Shown here: piece after piece, positions 22,936 to 30,811 of the stretch
Layout: every line of letters starts with the position of its first letter
Position numbering within the stretch: the stretch's first letter is position 1
Assembly (NCBI GenBank): GCA_016182385.1
Contig: JACPGV010000002.1
Coordinates: 1-55,552 of the forward strand
Origin: Candidatus Moraniibacteriota bacterium
Lineage (GTDB): Bacteria > Patescibacteriota > Minisyncoccia > Moranbacterales > UBA1568
Direction of reading: 5' to 3'
DNA length: 55,552 nt
Made by a program: the position numbers and the translations under genes
The notes under the pieces: model-generated
What the model was told of the DNA's origin: nothing
Database searches by the model: none
The model's input: only the letters and a program-made list of their open reading frames with translations

Positions 22936-24156
22936 ATGAACACTGCAGTACTGGTATCCGGTGGGGTGGATAGTTCGGTAGCGCTCAGGCTTTTGCAAGA
23001 AGAAGGGCAGACGCTTTCTGCTTTCTATCTCAAAATTTGGCTGGAAGACGAGTTGTCTTTTCTCGGGGAGTGCCCATGGGAAGATGATTTGTCATATGTG
23101 CGAGCAGTGTGCGAAGAGGCGGGTGTACCGCTTACCGTGGTACCGTTTCAAAAGGAGTATTGGGAACGCGTGGTATCGTATGTGATTGGTGAGGTGAAAG
23201 CGGGTCGCACGCCCAATCCGGATATGCTTTGTAATGCGCGGATCAAATTCGGCGCGTTTTATAACGCGTTCGGGCGTGATTTTGACAAGGTGGCGACGGG
23301 GCATTACGCGCAGGTGGAGGCAGATGAGATTCCTTCGCAAGATATTTTTTTCTCGTCTTCAAAACTCATCGGCGCTTCCGATGACCGAAAAAATTCCCTC
23401 ACTCGACGGCAACCAATGGAATTTTTTCGAACTGCAAGCGCCGCTTCAGACACGTTGAAGATAGCGAAAAAAACACTTGCGAAACAATCTCAAAAAAACA
23501 TATTTCGATTGAAAATGTCCCCTGATTTGGTGAAGGATCAGACCTATTTTCTCTCGCAGCTTTCGCAGGAACAGGTGTCGAAAGCGCTGTTTCCGATTGG
23601 TGGATTCGAGAAAAGAGAGGTGCGGCGATTAGCAGAAAAATTCGAATTGCCCAATGCTAAGCGCAAAGACAGCCAAGGCATCTGTTTTCTTGGCAAGATT
23701 CCGTTTGATAAATTCCTCGAATACCATCTCGGCAAGCGGCCGGGCAAGCTGATCGAATATGAGACCAGTAAGATCTTGGGTGAGCACGATGGCTTTTGGT
23801 ATTTTACGGTGGGGCAACGCCGCGGTATAAGACTCTCCGGCGGCCCGTGGTACGTGGTGGCAAAGAATTCTGAGACGAACGAAGTGTTTATTTCGCACGG
23901 TGAGCATCACGAGCTCATCGCGCGCGATACGTTTATGGTCGGTGGACTGAATTGGATTTCCGGTATGACGCCGGAGAAACAAGAGTGTATGGTCAAGGTG
24001 CGCCACGGCGCCAAAATATATCCGGCGAGCATCAAGTATATCGGGAACGACAAGTTGAAAGTGACGCTCAAAGAAAAAGATTCAGGAATTGCCGCGGGTC
24101 AGTTCGCCGTATTTTACGATGGAAAATACTGTCTTGGTGGCGGTGTGATTTTGTAA
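22936..24156 (+). CDS. mnmA: tRNA-specific 2-thiouridylase MnmA with internal insertion
   Basis: Makes 2-thiouridine at the tRNA wobble position. The PP-loop is VSGGVDSSVAL, the catalytic Cys pair lies in NPDMLCNARIKFG and SQGICFLGK, and FTVGQRRGIR is present. At 406 residues it is about 45-50 longer than usual. The excess is a Ser/Lys-rich insertion at about 135-180 between GHYAQVE and KDQTYFLSQL, near where the tRNA is held. Downstream lies a structured intergenic element rather than another gene. Confidence 0.93.
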   Translation: MNTAVLVSGGVDSSVALRLLQEEGQTLSAFYLKIWLEDELSFLGECPWEDDLSYVRAVCEEAGVPLTVVPFQKEYWERVVSYVIGEVKAGRTPNPDMLCNARIKFGAFYNAFGRDFDKVATGHYAQVEADEIPSQDIFFSSSKLIGASDDRKNSLTRRQPMEFFRTASAASDTLKIAKKTLAKQSQKNIFRLKMSPDLVKDQTYFLSQLSQEQVSKALFPIGGFEKREVRRLAEKFELPNAKRKDSQGICFLGKIPFDKFLEYHLGKRPGKLIEYETSKILGEHDGFWYFTVGQRRGIRLSGGPWYVVAKNSETNEVFISHGEHHELIARDTFMVGGLNWISGMTPEKQECMVKVRHGAKIYPASIKYIGNDKLKVTLKEKDSGIAAGQFAVFYDGKYCLGGGVIL

Positions 24157-24157
24157 G

Positions 24158-24296
24158 AAAAAAACCACCAGAACTGCGTCAAGATGATACAAGTCCGCGT
24201 TGCAGGACTTCCTTGACTCTGGTGGTGGCCGTTAGACCATGACGCCTGTAATGCTTTATCAGGTGGTGGGAACTTGGCCCATTCCCACAGGTCTAA
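24158..24296 (-). ncRNA. structured small RNA candidate, family unknown
   Basis: Intergenic block with two folded units. Unit 1 (24164-24226) is a nested hairpin: 9-bp ACCACCAGA / TCTGGTGGT, 6-bp GTCAAG / CTTGAC, 6-bp AAGTCC / GGACTT. Unit 2 (24232-24296) folds as a compact three-way junction: 7-bp TTAGACC / GGTCTAA closing stem, a CCTG / CAGG arm and a 7-bp GTGGGAA / TTCCCAC arm. On the minus strand it has a promoter-like TTGACA-17-TATTCT upstream and seven T directly after unit 1, the layout of a ~137-base sRNA gene. A plus-strand leader role for mutY is the alternative. I do not recognise an Rfam family. Confidence 0.5.
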
Positions 24297-24300
24297 AAAA

Positions 24301-24329
24301 AGAATAATATAGTGAACTTTGTATGTCAA
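24301..24329 (-). promoter_or_regulatory. possible promoter of the structured RNA
   Basis: Minus-strand TTGACA, 17-base spacer, TATTCT, overlapping the mutY start region on the other strand. Confidence 0.4.
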
Positions 24330-25309
24330 TTGCGAAAGAAAAAATCGTATGGTTCGAGAAAAGGATAGCTGATTTTTTCAAAAAAGGCGGACGGGAGCAT
24401 CTGCCTTGGAGAAAAAAGAGAGTCTTGGCCTATGAGGTGTGGGTGAGCGAGATTATGCTCCAGCAGACCCAAGCGTCACGCGTCATTTTGTATTATGAGC
24501 GATTTTTGAAAAAGTTTCCGACTATCGAAGCACTCTCAAAAGCGAGTTGGGAAGAGTTTCTTTTGTACTACGCGGGACTCGGCTACTATGCGCGTGGGCA
24601 CAATATGCTTGAAACCGCGAAAACGGTAATGAAAGAATATGGGGGAATTTTTCCCCGCGATCGGAAATTACTTGAGAAATTGCCCGGGATTGGTCCTTAC
24701 ACGGCGGCAGCCATTTTGAGTTTTGCCTATGATGGCGATTATTTGGCATGGGATACGAACCTCAGGCGCGTTATGGGTAGATTTTTCTTTGGCGGAAAAC
24801 ATCTTGTTTCTGATGAAACATTTTGGGAGAACAAATACGCGATGCCAAAAAAGGAAATGAACGCCGCGCTGATGGATTTTGGAAGTTCTCTGTGTGTCGC
24901 GCGTCCGAAATGTGAGGCGTGTTCGCTCAAAACGCGGTGTGTGTATTATCGGGAAAAAGGAAAACGGGAAAAAATGACGCAGAAACGGAAGAAATGGACA
25001 TTGTCCGGTAATCCAAAGGATATGCGGGCCATCGTCTATCTTCACGAGTGTCACAAGAAGTATTTCTCTTCCGTAAGGGAATCGTACAAACCGTTTTTTC
25101 TTCCGGTCGGGTACGCCACACGTGCCGGTATCAAGGAATATTTCAAGAAAACATATGGGCTCGACGTCTCTGTCCGTCCGCCACATAAGAGAATTTTGGT
25201 GAATAAAAAGTCAGCGATTTTGATTCGTGCCCAGATTCTTTTAGGACGGCCCTGTTTCAGAGTGTTCCCCCGCGAGGCTATTAGCAAAAAAATTTTGGAA
25301 ATGTTATAA
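24323..25309 (+). CDS. mutY: A/G-specific adenine glycosylase MutY
   Basis: Removes adenine mispaired with 8-oxoguanine. The catalytic core has LPWRKKRVLAYEVWVSEIMLQQTQ-like N-terminal region with the catalytic Glu, the helix-hairpin-helix LPGIGPYTAAAI, the catalytic Asp in AWDTNLRRV and the [4Fe-4S] loop CVARPKCEACSLKTRC (Cys spacing 6-2-5). A C-terminal part of about 110 residues follows, in the place of the 8-oxoG-recognition domain. Length 328 is normal. No clear ribosome site precedes the ATG. Confidence 0.93.
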   Translation: MSIAKEKIVWFEKRIADFFKKGGREHLPWRKKRVLAYEVWVSEIMLQQTQASRVILYYERFLKKFPTIEALSKASWEEFLLYYAGLGYYARGHNMLETAKTVMKEYGGIFPRDRKLLEKLPGIGPYTAAAILSFAYDGDYLAWDTNLRRVMGRFFFGGKHLVSDETFWENKYAMPKKEMNAALMDFGSSLCVARPKCEACSLKTRCVYYREKGKREKMTQKRKKWTLSGNPKDMRAIVYLHECHKKYFSSVRESYKPFFLPVGYATRAGIKEYFKKTYGLDVSVRPPHKRILVNKKSAILIRAQILLGRPCFRVFPREAISKKILEML

Positions 25310-25321
25310 TAAGGGAAAAGT

Positions 25322-26380
25322 ATGGAACTTCGCGCATTTAATGTTTATTTCTTTTTCTTTTTATTTTTTGCCGTGGGGACGGTTGTTTTTTTCATTTTCC
25401 AGCCATTTTTGACCGCTATTATCGCCGCCGCTATTTTGACGGCTTTGTTTAAGGGGCCGTATCATTATTTTGAACGTTTTACGCGCGGACACCGTGGGTG
25501 GAGCGCTTTTCTTACCTGTCTTTTGGTTATCCTTATTATCGTAACCCCGATATTTTTTGTTTTGAGCTTGGCGATCAGCGAGGCAAATACCCTGTATCAC
25601 GCTCTTGGAGAGGAATCGTCTCTTGAGCGAGTCGTCGGGCAGGTAGTGGGAGCTTTACAGTCTCTGCCATATCTTAATATTTTTTTTGATACCGAAACCT
25701 TTCATCAAGAGCGTATTTTGGAGGATATCAAAAATTTTGGTCAAAACGCTCTTGGTCTCATTCAGGCGGCGTATCAGGGGGTTACGCATTTTGTTTTCTG
25801 GGTGTTTGTGATGTTTTTTACCTTGTTTTATTTTCTTATTGATGGGAAGAAAACATTAAGATTTCTTATGCAGCTTTCTCCGCTTCGTAATGAGCACGAC
25901 GCGCTTCTTATCAAAAAATTTATCTCTATCAGTCGGGCGGCGCTGAAAGGAACTATTGTTGTTGGTATGGTGCAAGGTTTTCTGGGAGGTATCGCTTTCT
26001 GGATCGCCGGTATTCCATCCCCGGCCATTTGGGGTTTGGTCATGGTGCTTTTTTCCATCATACCAATGGTCGGTTCGGCCATTGTATGGGTACCGGCGGG
26101 AATTATTATGCTCCTTCTTGGTTACGTGTGGCAGGGAGTTTTTGTTCTTGTTGTCGGTGCCGGAGTTATTTCCGTCATTGATAATATTTTGCGCCCAAAA
26201 TTAGTCGGGAAAGACACACAAATGCATCCGCTTATGATTTTCTTCGCCACTCTTGGAGGAATTTCTTTGTTTGGTTTACCGGGATTTGTCATCGGACCAA
26301 TCATCGTTTCTCTTTTTATGGCTCTCGGCGAAATTTACAGTATTGAATTTAAAGAGCAACTAAAAGAGTACAATCAATAG
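25322..26380 (+). CDS. AI-2E family transporter (PerM/YdiK-like)
   Basis: Polytopic inner-membrane protein of 352 residues in the AI-2 exporter superfamily. Eight or so membrane spans are visible, with the conserved GTIVVGMVQGFLGGIAFWIAG and PMVGSAIVWVPAGI regions and an extramembrane helix pair around 75-140. Substrates of these proteins differ widely (Na+/H+ in some), so no substrate is claimed. It starts 12 bases after mutY with a GGGAAAA ribosome site. Confidence 0.88.
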   Translation: MELRAFNVYFFFFLFFAVGTVVFFIFQPFLTAIIAAAILTALFKGPYHYFERFTRGHRGWSAFLTCLLVILIIVTPIFFVLSLAISEANTLYHALGEESSLERVVGQVVGALQSLPYLNIFFDTETFHQERILEDIKNFGQNALGLIQAAYQGVTHFVFWVFVMFFTLFYFLIDGKKTLRFLMQLSPLRNEHDALLIKKFISISRAALKGTIVVGMVQGFLGGIAFWIAGIPSPAIWGLVMVLFSIIPMVGSAIVWVPAGIIMLLLGYVWQGVFVLVVGAGVISVIDNILRPKLVGKDTQMHPLMIFFATLGGISLFGLPGFVIGPIIVSLFMALGEIYSIEFKEQLKEYNQ

Positions 26381-26449
26381 ATTTTTTATTTGGCAGAAGA
26401 TTTTTGGAAAAGACGGGGAAGGTGAAACGAAGGCGAGAAATTCAAAAAT

Positions 26450-27310
26450 ATGGAGAAGTGGCAATATATTCCTTTGCTTCTTGACCCGATCGCTTTTACG
26501 ATCGGTTTTTTTTCTGTTCGTTGGTACGCTCTCTTTTTTCTGGGAAGCGCTTTTCTGGTGTTTTTTTTTATGCGAAGAAATATATTTTATGAGGGCACTC
26601 TTTCTCAAGAGCAAAGAATAGATCTTTTTTTCATACTTTTTTTTGGTGCTTTTATTGGTGGACGTGTCGGGTATTTTGTTTTTTACTCTCCAGAAAGTTT
26701 TTTTGAGAATCCTTTGAGTATTTTTTCCCCCTATGATTTTGAAAGAAAATTGTGGGTTGGACTATCGGGAATGAGCTATCATGGCGGAATTCTTGGCGCT
26801 CTTTTTTCTTTGCGATGGTTTACTTGGAAAAAGAGACTTTCTTTTTGGCGGATAGCAGATAGCGTTATTCTGTTTGTTCCGCTTGTGACATTTTTTGGTC
26901 GTGTAGGAAACTTTTTTAATCTGGAACTTTTTGGTAGGGTAACGGAAAAACCATGGGGAATGTTTTTTTTGGATACGTCGTCGGGAAACATCTTGCGCCA
27001 TCCCTCTTCCTTGTACGAGGCGTTTTTTGAAGGATTGTTTCTTTTTGGTGCTATTTTTTTCTTAAGAAGATTTATTCGCATCGATGGTTTGTTGACGTGT
27101 TTGTATATACTGCTGTATGCGGTAGTTCGTTTCGGCGTGGAATATTTTCGTGAGCCAGACGCATTTTACGGCATCTTTTTCTTGAATATCTTTCCTTATG
27201 GTCTTTCTTTTGGCCAGATACTTTCCTTTTTTATGTTTCTTTTGGGGAGTATTTTATTTTGGTGGCTTCAGAGAAAGAAAAATGATACAATAAAAACAAG
27301 TAATAATTGA
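26450..27310 (+). CDS. lgt: prolipoprotein diacylglyceryl transferase
   Basis: Membrane enzyme that adds diacylglycerol to the lipobox Cys of prolipoproteins. Seven membrane spans, with SVRWYALFFLGS, GGRVGYFVFY, MSYHGGILGA (conserved His), GRVGNFFNLELFGRVT (the Lgt signature with essential Arg and Asn) and HPSSLYEAFFEG. 286 residues is normal. Its presence implies that this reduced organism makes lipoproteins. Confidence 0.94.
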   Translation: MEKWQYIPLLLDPIAFTIGFFSVRWYALFFLGSAFLVFFFMRRNIFYEGTLSQEQRIDLFFILFFGAFIGGRVGYFVFYSPESFFENPLSIFSPYDFERKLWVGLSGMSYHGGILGALFSLRWFTWKKRLSFWRIADSVILFVPLVTFFGRVGNFFNLELFGRVTEKPWGMFFLDTSSGNILRHPSSLYEAFFEGLFLFGAIFFLRRFIRIDGLLTCLYILLYAVVRFGVEYFREPDAFYGIFFLNIFPYGLSFGQILSFFMFLLGSILFWWLQRKKNDTIKTSNN

Positions 27311-27316
27311 TATCAT

Positions 27317-27718
27317 ATGCCAGATAAAAAATTTTTGTTTGTTTTCGGAGGAGCGTTTTTGTTGATTGTTGCCCTTATTTGGTGGGGACTTGGTGAAGAT
27401 CAGGCAAAAGACGATCCCGCCGCCATTGTCTATTATTATGGTGAGGGGTGTCCGCACTGTAAAACGATTAATGAGTTTCTTGAAGAAAACAAGGTATCTG
27501 AAAAAGTTTCATTTGAAAAAAAAGAAGTGTGGGGCAATAAAACGAACGCCCGGGAGCTTGATCGTCGTGCTCAAGCGTGCAAGGTAAGCCCTGAAGGTAT
27601 GGGCGTGCCGTTTGTCTATGGTGGTGATGGACGTTGTTATATTGGCGAACCTGATGTGCGAAAGTTTTTTAGCGAAAAAGCCGGAATAGATCTTTCCTCT
27701 GGCGAGAAAAAAGAGTAG
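27317..27718 (+). CDS. membrane-anchored thioredoxin/glutaredoxin-like protein
   Basis: 133-residue protein with one N-terminal membrane span (FLFVFGGAFLLIVALIWWGL) and an external thioredoxin-fold domain containing CPHC in YYGEGCPHCKTINEFL and a cis-Pro-like VPFVYGGDG. An additional Cys (RCYIGE) follows. Probably handles extracytoplasmic thiols, like the group at 2.8-5.7 kb. It begins 6 bases after lgt, so it is co-transcribed. Confidence 0.8.
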   Translation: MPDKKFLFVFGGAFLLIVALIWWGLGEDQAKDDPAAIVYYYGEGCPHCKTINEFLEENKVSEKVSFEKKEVWGNKTNARELDRRAQACKVSPEGMGVPFVYGGDGRCYIGEPDVRKFFSEKAGIDLSSGEKKE

Positions 27719-27781
27719 GGGGCAAAAGAGAGAGGAGAGCTCGTTTTGTTGTTGGGGGGATAAAATTAAAAATCATTTTCA

Positions 27782-28753
27782 ATGAAGAACAAAAACTTCA
27801 ATCAAAAAAAAATTGAAAATTTTCATACAAAACGTGTCCAGTCTTTTGATATACGGACAACACGCCTTGGAAGAACCAAGGTTTTTCTGAATACCGTAAA
27901 AAAAACATCGAGGACGACAAAGGAAACCGTTGGACAACGGACGGTTGATGGAATATGTCGAGAACAAAAAGTTCTTTTGGCAATCTTTCGTGAGCAATCT
28001 TTTCGTGATATCTTGTGGCGGGTATTTCGTCGCGTGGAAATGTATGCACGACGGGTGAGAAGAATTATCTTGCAAGCGCTTCCCGATATCGCTCCGCGCA
28101 AGATGCTTTACGGATCTCTTATGGGAGGAGTTATGTTTGGTATGATTTCAATGGCTTTTATGGAACATTATTTTGGTCCGGGAGTTTTCGCTCGGTTTCA
28201 GGAAGCCGACCAACCGGTGACAATACCGGAAGAAGTAAGTATGAATGAGTCAGAAACGGTCATATCCCCTCAGGCATATGAGGGCGGGGCAGATATTTTT
28301 TTTGAGTATTTTAACGAGGCGGCCGACCAAGAGTATGAAGAAAGCGTTCGCTCCATGGTAGAGGGGTACCCGATTGAGGCGATGCTCCCATACATCTTTG
28401 AACAAGATCGGTTGACGGCGGCTTTTCTCGTGGGTATCGCCAAAAAAGAAAGCAATTGGGGGAAGCGCGTGCCCGTGCTCGATGGTCAGGATTGTTTCAA
28501 TTATTGGGGATATCGAGGAATACGACGAATGATGGGGACGGGTGGTCACACATGTTTTAATAGTCGAAAAGATGCCGTGGAAACGGTTGCTAAACGTCTC
28601 AATAAACTTATTCATTCTGAAAAGCTCAATACGCCTGAAAAAATGATTATTTGGAAGTGCGGATTTAGCTGTCAGGGTCATAGTCGGGAAAGCGTCAAAA
28701 AATGGATCAGTGATGTGGATATGTATTTTCAAAAGCTGAATCAGGAAGAGTGA
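27782..28753 (+). CDS. membrane-anchored lysozyme-like protein, copy 1
   Basis: 323 residues: a basic N-terminal region, one membrane span at about 117-135 (LMGGVMFGMISMAFMEHYF), then an external domain. Its core AAFLVGIAKKESNWGKRVP, with Glu in the position of a muramidase or lytic transglycosylase catalytic residue, is followed by DCFNYWGYRG and a C-terminal FSCQGHSRESVKKWISDVDMY. It probably acts on cell-wall glycan. It has a tandem paralogue immediately downstream. The enzymatic assignment is inference; no exact family is recognised. Confidence 0.7.
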   Translation: MKNKNFNQKKIENFHTKRVQSFDIRTTRLGRTKVFLNTVKKTSRTTKETVGQRTVDGICREQKVLLAIFREQSFRDILWRVFRRVEMYARRVRRIILQALPDIAPRKMLYGSLMGGVMFGMISMAFMEHYFGPGVFARFQEADQPVTIPEEVSMNESETVISPQAYEGGADIFFEYFNEAADQEYEESVRSMVEGYPIEAMLPYIFEQDRLTAAFLVGIAKKESNWGKRVPVLDGQDCFNYWGYRGIRRMMGTGGHTCFNSRKDAVETVAKRLNKLIHSEKLNTPEKMIIWKCGFSCQGHSRESVKKWISDVDMYFQKLNQEE

Positions 28754-28773
28754 AAAGTTTCAGAGAATAAAAG

Positions 28774-28802
28774 AAAAAATCCCTTATAGAAGGGATTTTT
28801 TT
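28774..28802 (+). terminator. terminator between the lysozyme-like paralogues
   Basis: AAAAAATCCCT / AGGGATTTTTT stem with short loop and T-run. Confidence 0.9.
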
Positions 28803-28823
28803 GATGTTTTCTGTATTTTTTTG

Positions 28824-28852
28824 TTGACAATATATTAAAAATTTGGTATGTT
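28824..28852 (+). promoter_or_regulatory. promoter of lysozyme-like copy 2
   Basis: TTGACA, 17-base spacer, TATGTT. The -10 box covers the in-frame ATG at 28848, which rules that ATG out as the start. Confidence 0.7.
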
Positions 28853-28880
28853 AAGACCTGTGTCTTTGAGAGAAAGAAGG

Positions 28881-29738
28881 ATGGAAGTATCTTACGATAT
28901 GCATCAAAGAAGAGAGTCTTACGGTAGTGACGAAAGCCAGTTGTCCGGAGGGAACGCCTTGGTAAGTCGAATTCTATCGCAAAAAAAATACCTTCTTACC
29001 TACAAGCTTTTTTTTGAGAAAAGCCTGTTTTTTTCTATTATTTCTCTCGTTTTTGTTGGGGTAATTTCCTTTTTTCCCGGAGCGGATGGTGTTTCTGGTG
29101 CCGTGGCGCAGGAAGAAAAAAAGCAATCTGATAAGGAGGGTGAGTGGTGCCGTTGGCGAGAAGACGTGCAGATATTTTCTTCTTTTTTGGGAAATGACGA
29201 TCAAAAACAATCAAAAATTTCTTGTTCTGAGAATCGCGCGTTACGCGAACGGATAGAAAAACAATCAAAGGCACATGTATCAAAAAAAGATACCGGAGAG
29301 AAACAAGATATTGAAGCAATGCTTGAGGATATTGTTGTTGGATATCCTATTGAAAAAATGATTCCGACCATCGCCACATATGACCGGGAAATAGCGGCAC
29401 TGCTTATCGGTATCGCCAAAAAAGAAAGCAATTGGGGGAAGCGTGTCCCGCTTGATAAAAACGGCGATGATTGTTTTAATTACTGGGGATATAAGGGTGC
29501 CGGTAGTCGTGGTGTCGCTATGGGGCACAGTTGTTTTGGAAGTCGGGAAGAGGCCGTCAAAACAGTAGGCAATCGTTTGGCAAAATTGGTAGAGTTGAAA
29601 CAAACGAGTGACCCGAAACACCTGATCGTTTGGAAGTGTGGATCAAGTTGCAAAGGACATAGTAGCGAAAGCGTTAAAAAATGGATCAGTGATGTGGATC
29701 TGTATTATCGAAAAATTACCGAACAAGAACGTCTCTAA
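28881..29738 (+). CDS. membrane-anchored lysozyme-like protein, copy 2
   Basis: 285 residues, paralogue of the preceding gene. ATG 28881 (MEVSYDMHQ) is chosen because the earlier ATG lies within the -10 box. A membrane span at about 45-65 (SIISLVFVGVISFFPGADG) precedes a variable linker, then the shared domain: LLIGIAKKESNWGKRVP, DCFNYWGYKGAG, CGSSCKGHSSESVKKWISDVDLYY. Long stretches around 28434-28467 and 29411-29444 are identical at DNA level between copies, pointing to recent duplication or gene conversion. It has its own promoter and terminator, so the two copies can be expressed differently. Confidence 0.7.
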   Translation: MEVSYDMHQRRESYGSDESQLSGGNALVSRILSQKKYLLTYKLFFEKSLFFSIISLVFVGVISFFPGADGVSGAVAQEEKKQSDKEGEWCRWREDVQIFSSFLGNDDQKQSKISCSENRALRERIEKQSKAHVSKKDTGEKQDIEAMLEDIVVGYPIEKMIPTIATYDREIAALLIGIAKKESNWGKRVPLDKNGDDCFNYWGYKGAGSRGVAMGHSCFGSREEAVKTVGNRLAKLVELKQTSDPKHLIVWKCGSSCKGHSSESVKKWISDVDLYYRKITEQERL

Positions 29739-29752
29739 CAGACGTTTTTTTG
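29729..29752 (+). terminator. terminator overlapping the stop of copy 2
   Basis: ACGTCT / AGACGT stem, loop CTAAC that contains the stop codon, followed by TTTTTTT. Confidence 0.85.
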
Positions 29753-29872
29753 TTTTATGAGGTATAATGAAGATAAGGTGAAAGAGAAACGTTGTCAGGG
29801 TATTTAAATTCCGTTGCTCGTCTCAAGGGGAAATAAGCGTTCGCTTGTGACTCACTAAGAATTACAAAAAAT

Positions 29873-30811
29873 ATGTCGTGGACATTTGTGGCATTGGCAG
29901 GGTATTTTTTTAATGCGGTTGCCGCTTTATTTGATAAATATCTTTTAGCTGATCGTATCAAGGCGCCAGCGGTGTACGCTTTTTTTGTTTCTCTTTTTAG
30001 TTTGTTCGCTCTTGTTTTTGTGCCGTTCGGTTTCCAGTTTTTTAGTTGGTATAATACGTTTATTTTACTTTGTTCCGGATTCCTTTTTTTATACGGGCTG
30101 GTGGCTTTTTATGTGGCCGTCAAGGGCAATGAAATATCGCGAGTGGCTCCTTTGGTAGGAACGGTTGTTTCGCTTACGGCACTCCTTGTTGTTTTTTTTC
30201 CGAGCGCGTTAGAAATGCATGGCATAACGAGTGGGCAGGTTTTCTCGTTATTTCTTCTCATCGCCGGCGGACTTTTACTTTCTTTTGATTTACCACTTCG
30301 TAGAGACGAGCGCATTCCGGGACTTGTTTTGGTAGCGGGGGTGCTTATGGCTTTTTCTCTTTTGTTACTCAAATATGGTTATGCGGAGGCAAACTTTGCG
30401 AGCGGTTTGGTGTGGTCACGCTTGGGAATATTTTTGGGTGGACTGACGCTTCTTTTTGTTCCGTCTTATCGAAAACATATTTTCGCTGATTGTTGTCATT
30501 TTTCCAAACCGACGCGTTTCGCCATCGGCACGGGAGCTATTTTTGTTGTGAATAAGATTTGTGCCGGCGTGGGAAGTTTTCTTATCGCGTATGCCACGTT
30601 TCTTGGTCCCGTAGCTTTCGTACAGGCGCTTTCCGGCATGCAGTATGTGTTTCTTCTTGTTTTGGCCTTGCCGCTTGCCGCACGGTATCCGTTTGTGTTT
30701 GATGAAAAATTGTTTTTTTGGGACTGGTTTCAGAAGATATTCGCCATTACGCTTATCGCCACCGGCATCTGGATCGCTTCGATGAGCGGTATTAAATTAT
30801 TGACGATATGA
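29873..30811 (+). CDS. EamA/DMT-superfamily transporter
   Basis: 312-residue membrane protein with ten predicted spans in two EamA halves (SWTFVALAGYFFNAVAALFDKYLL at the start; GTVVSLTALLVVFFPSALEM in the first half). The family moves metabolites, often amino acids or sugars; no substrate can be assigned. The stop overlaps the next ATG by 4 bases, linking it to the glycosidase gene. A TATAAT at 29762-29767 may be its -10 box. Confidence 0.85.
   Translation: MSWTFVALAGYFFNAVAALFDKYLLADRIKAPAVYAFFVSLFSLFALVFVPFGFQFFSWYNTFILLCSGFLFLYGLVAFYVAVKGNEISRVAPLVGTVVSLTALLVVFFPSALEMHGITSGQVFSLFLLIAGGLLLSFDLPLRRDERIPGLVLVAGVLMAFSLLLLKYGYAEANFASGLVWSRLGIFLGGLTLLFVPSYRKHIFADCCHFSKPTRFAIGTGAIFVVNKICAGVGSFLIAYATFLGPVAFVQALSGMQYVFLLVLALPLAARYPFVFDEKLFFWDWFQKIFAITLIATGIWIASMSGIKLLTI

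Noticed and set aside
24158-24296. tRNA or SRP RNA in the mnmA-mutY gap
   Set aside because: A D-loop-like string is present, but there is no T-loop or acceptor pairing with correct arms, and the SRP tetraloop and internal-loop motifs are missing.
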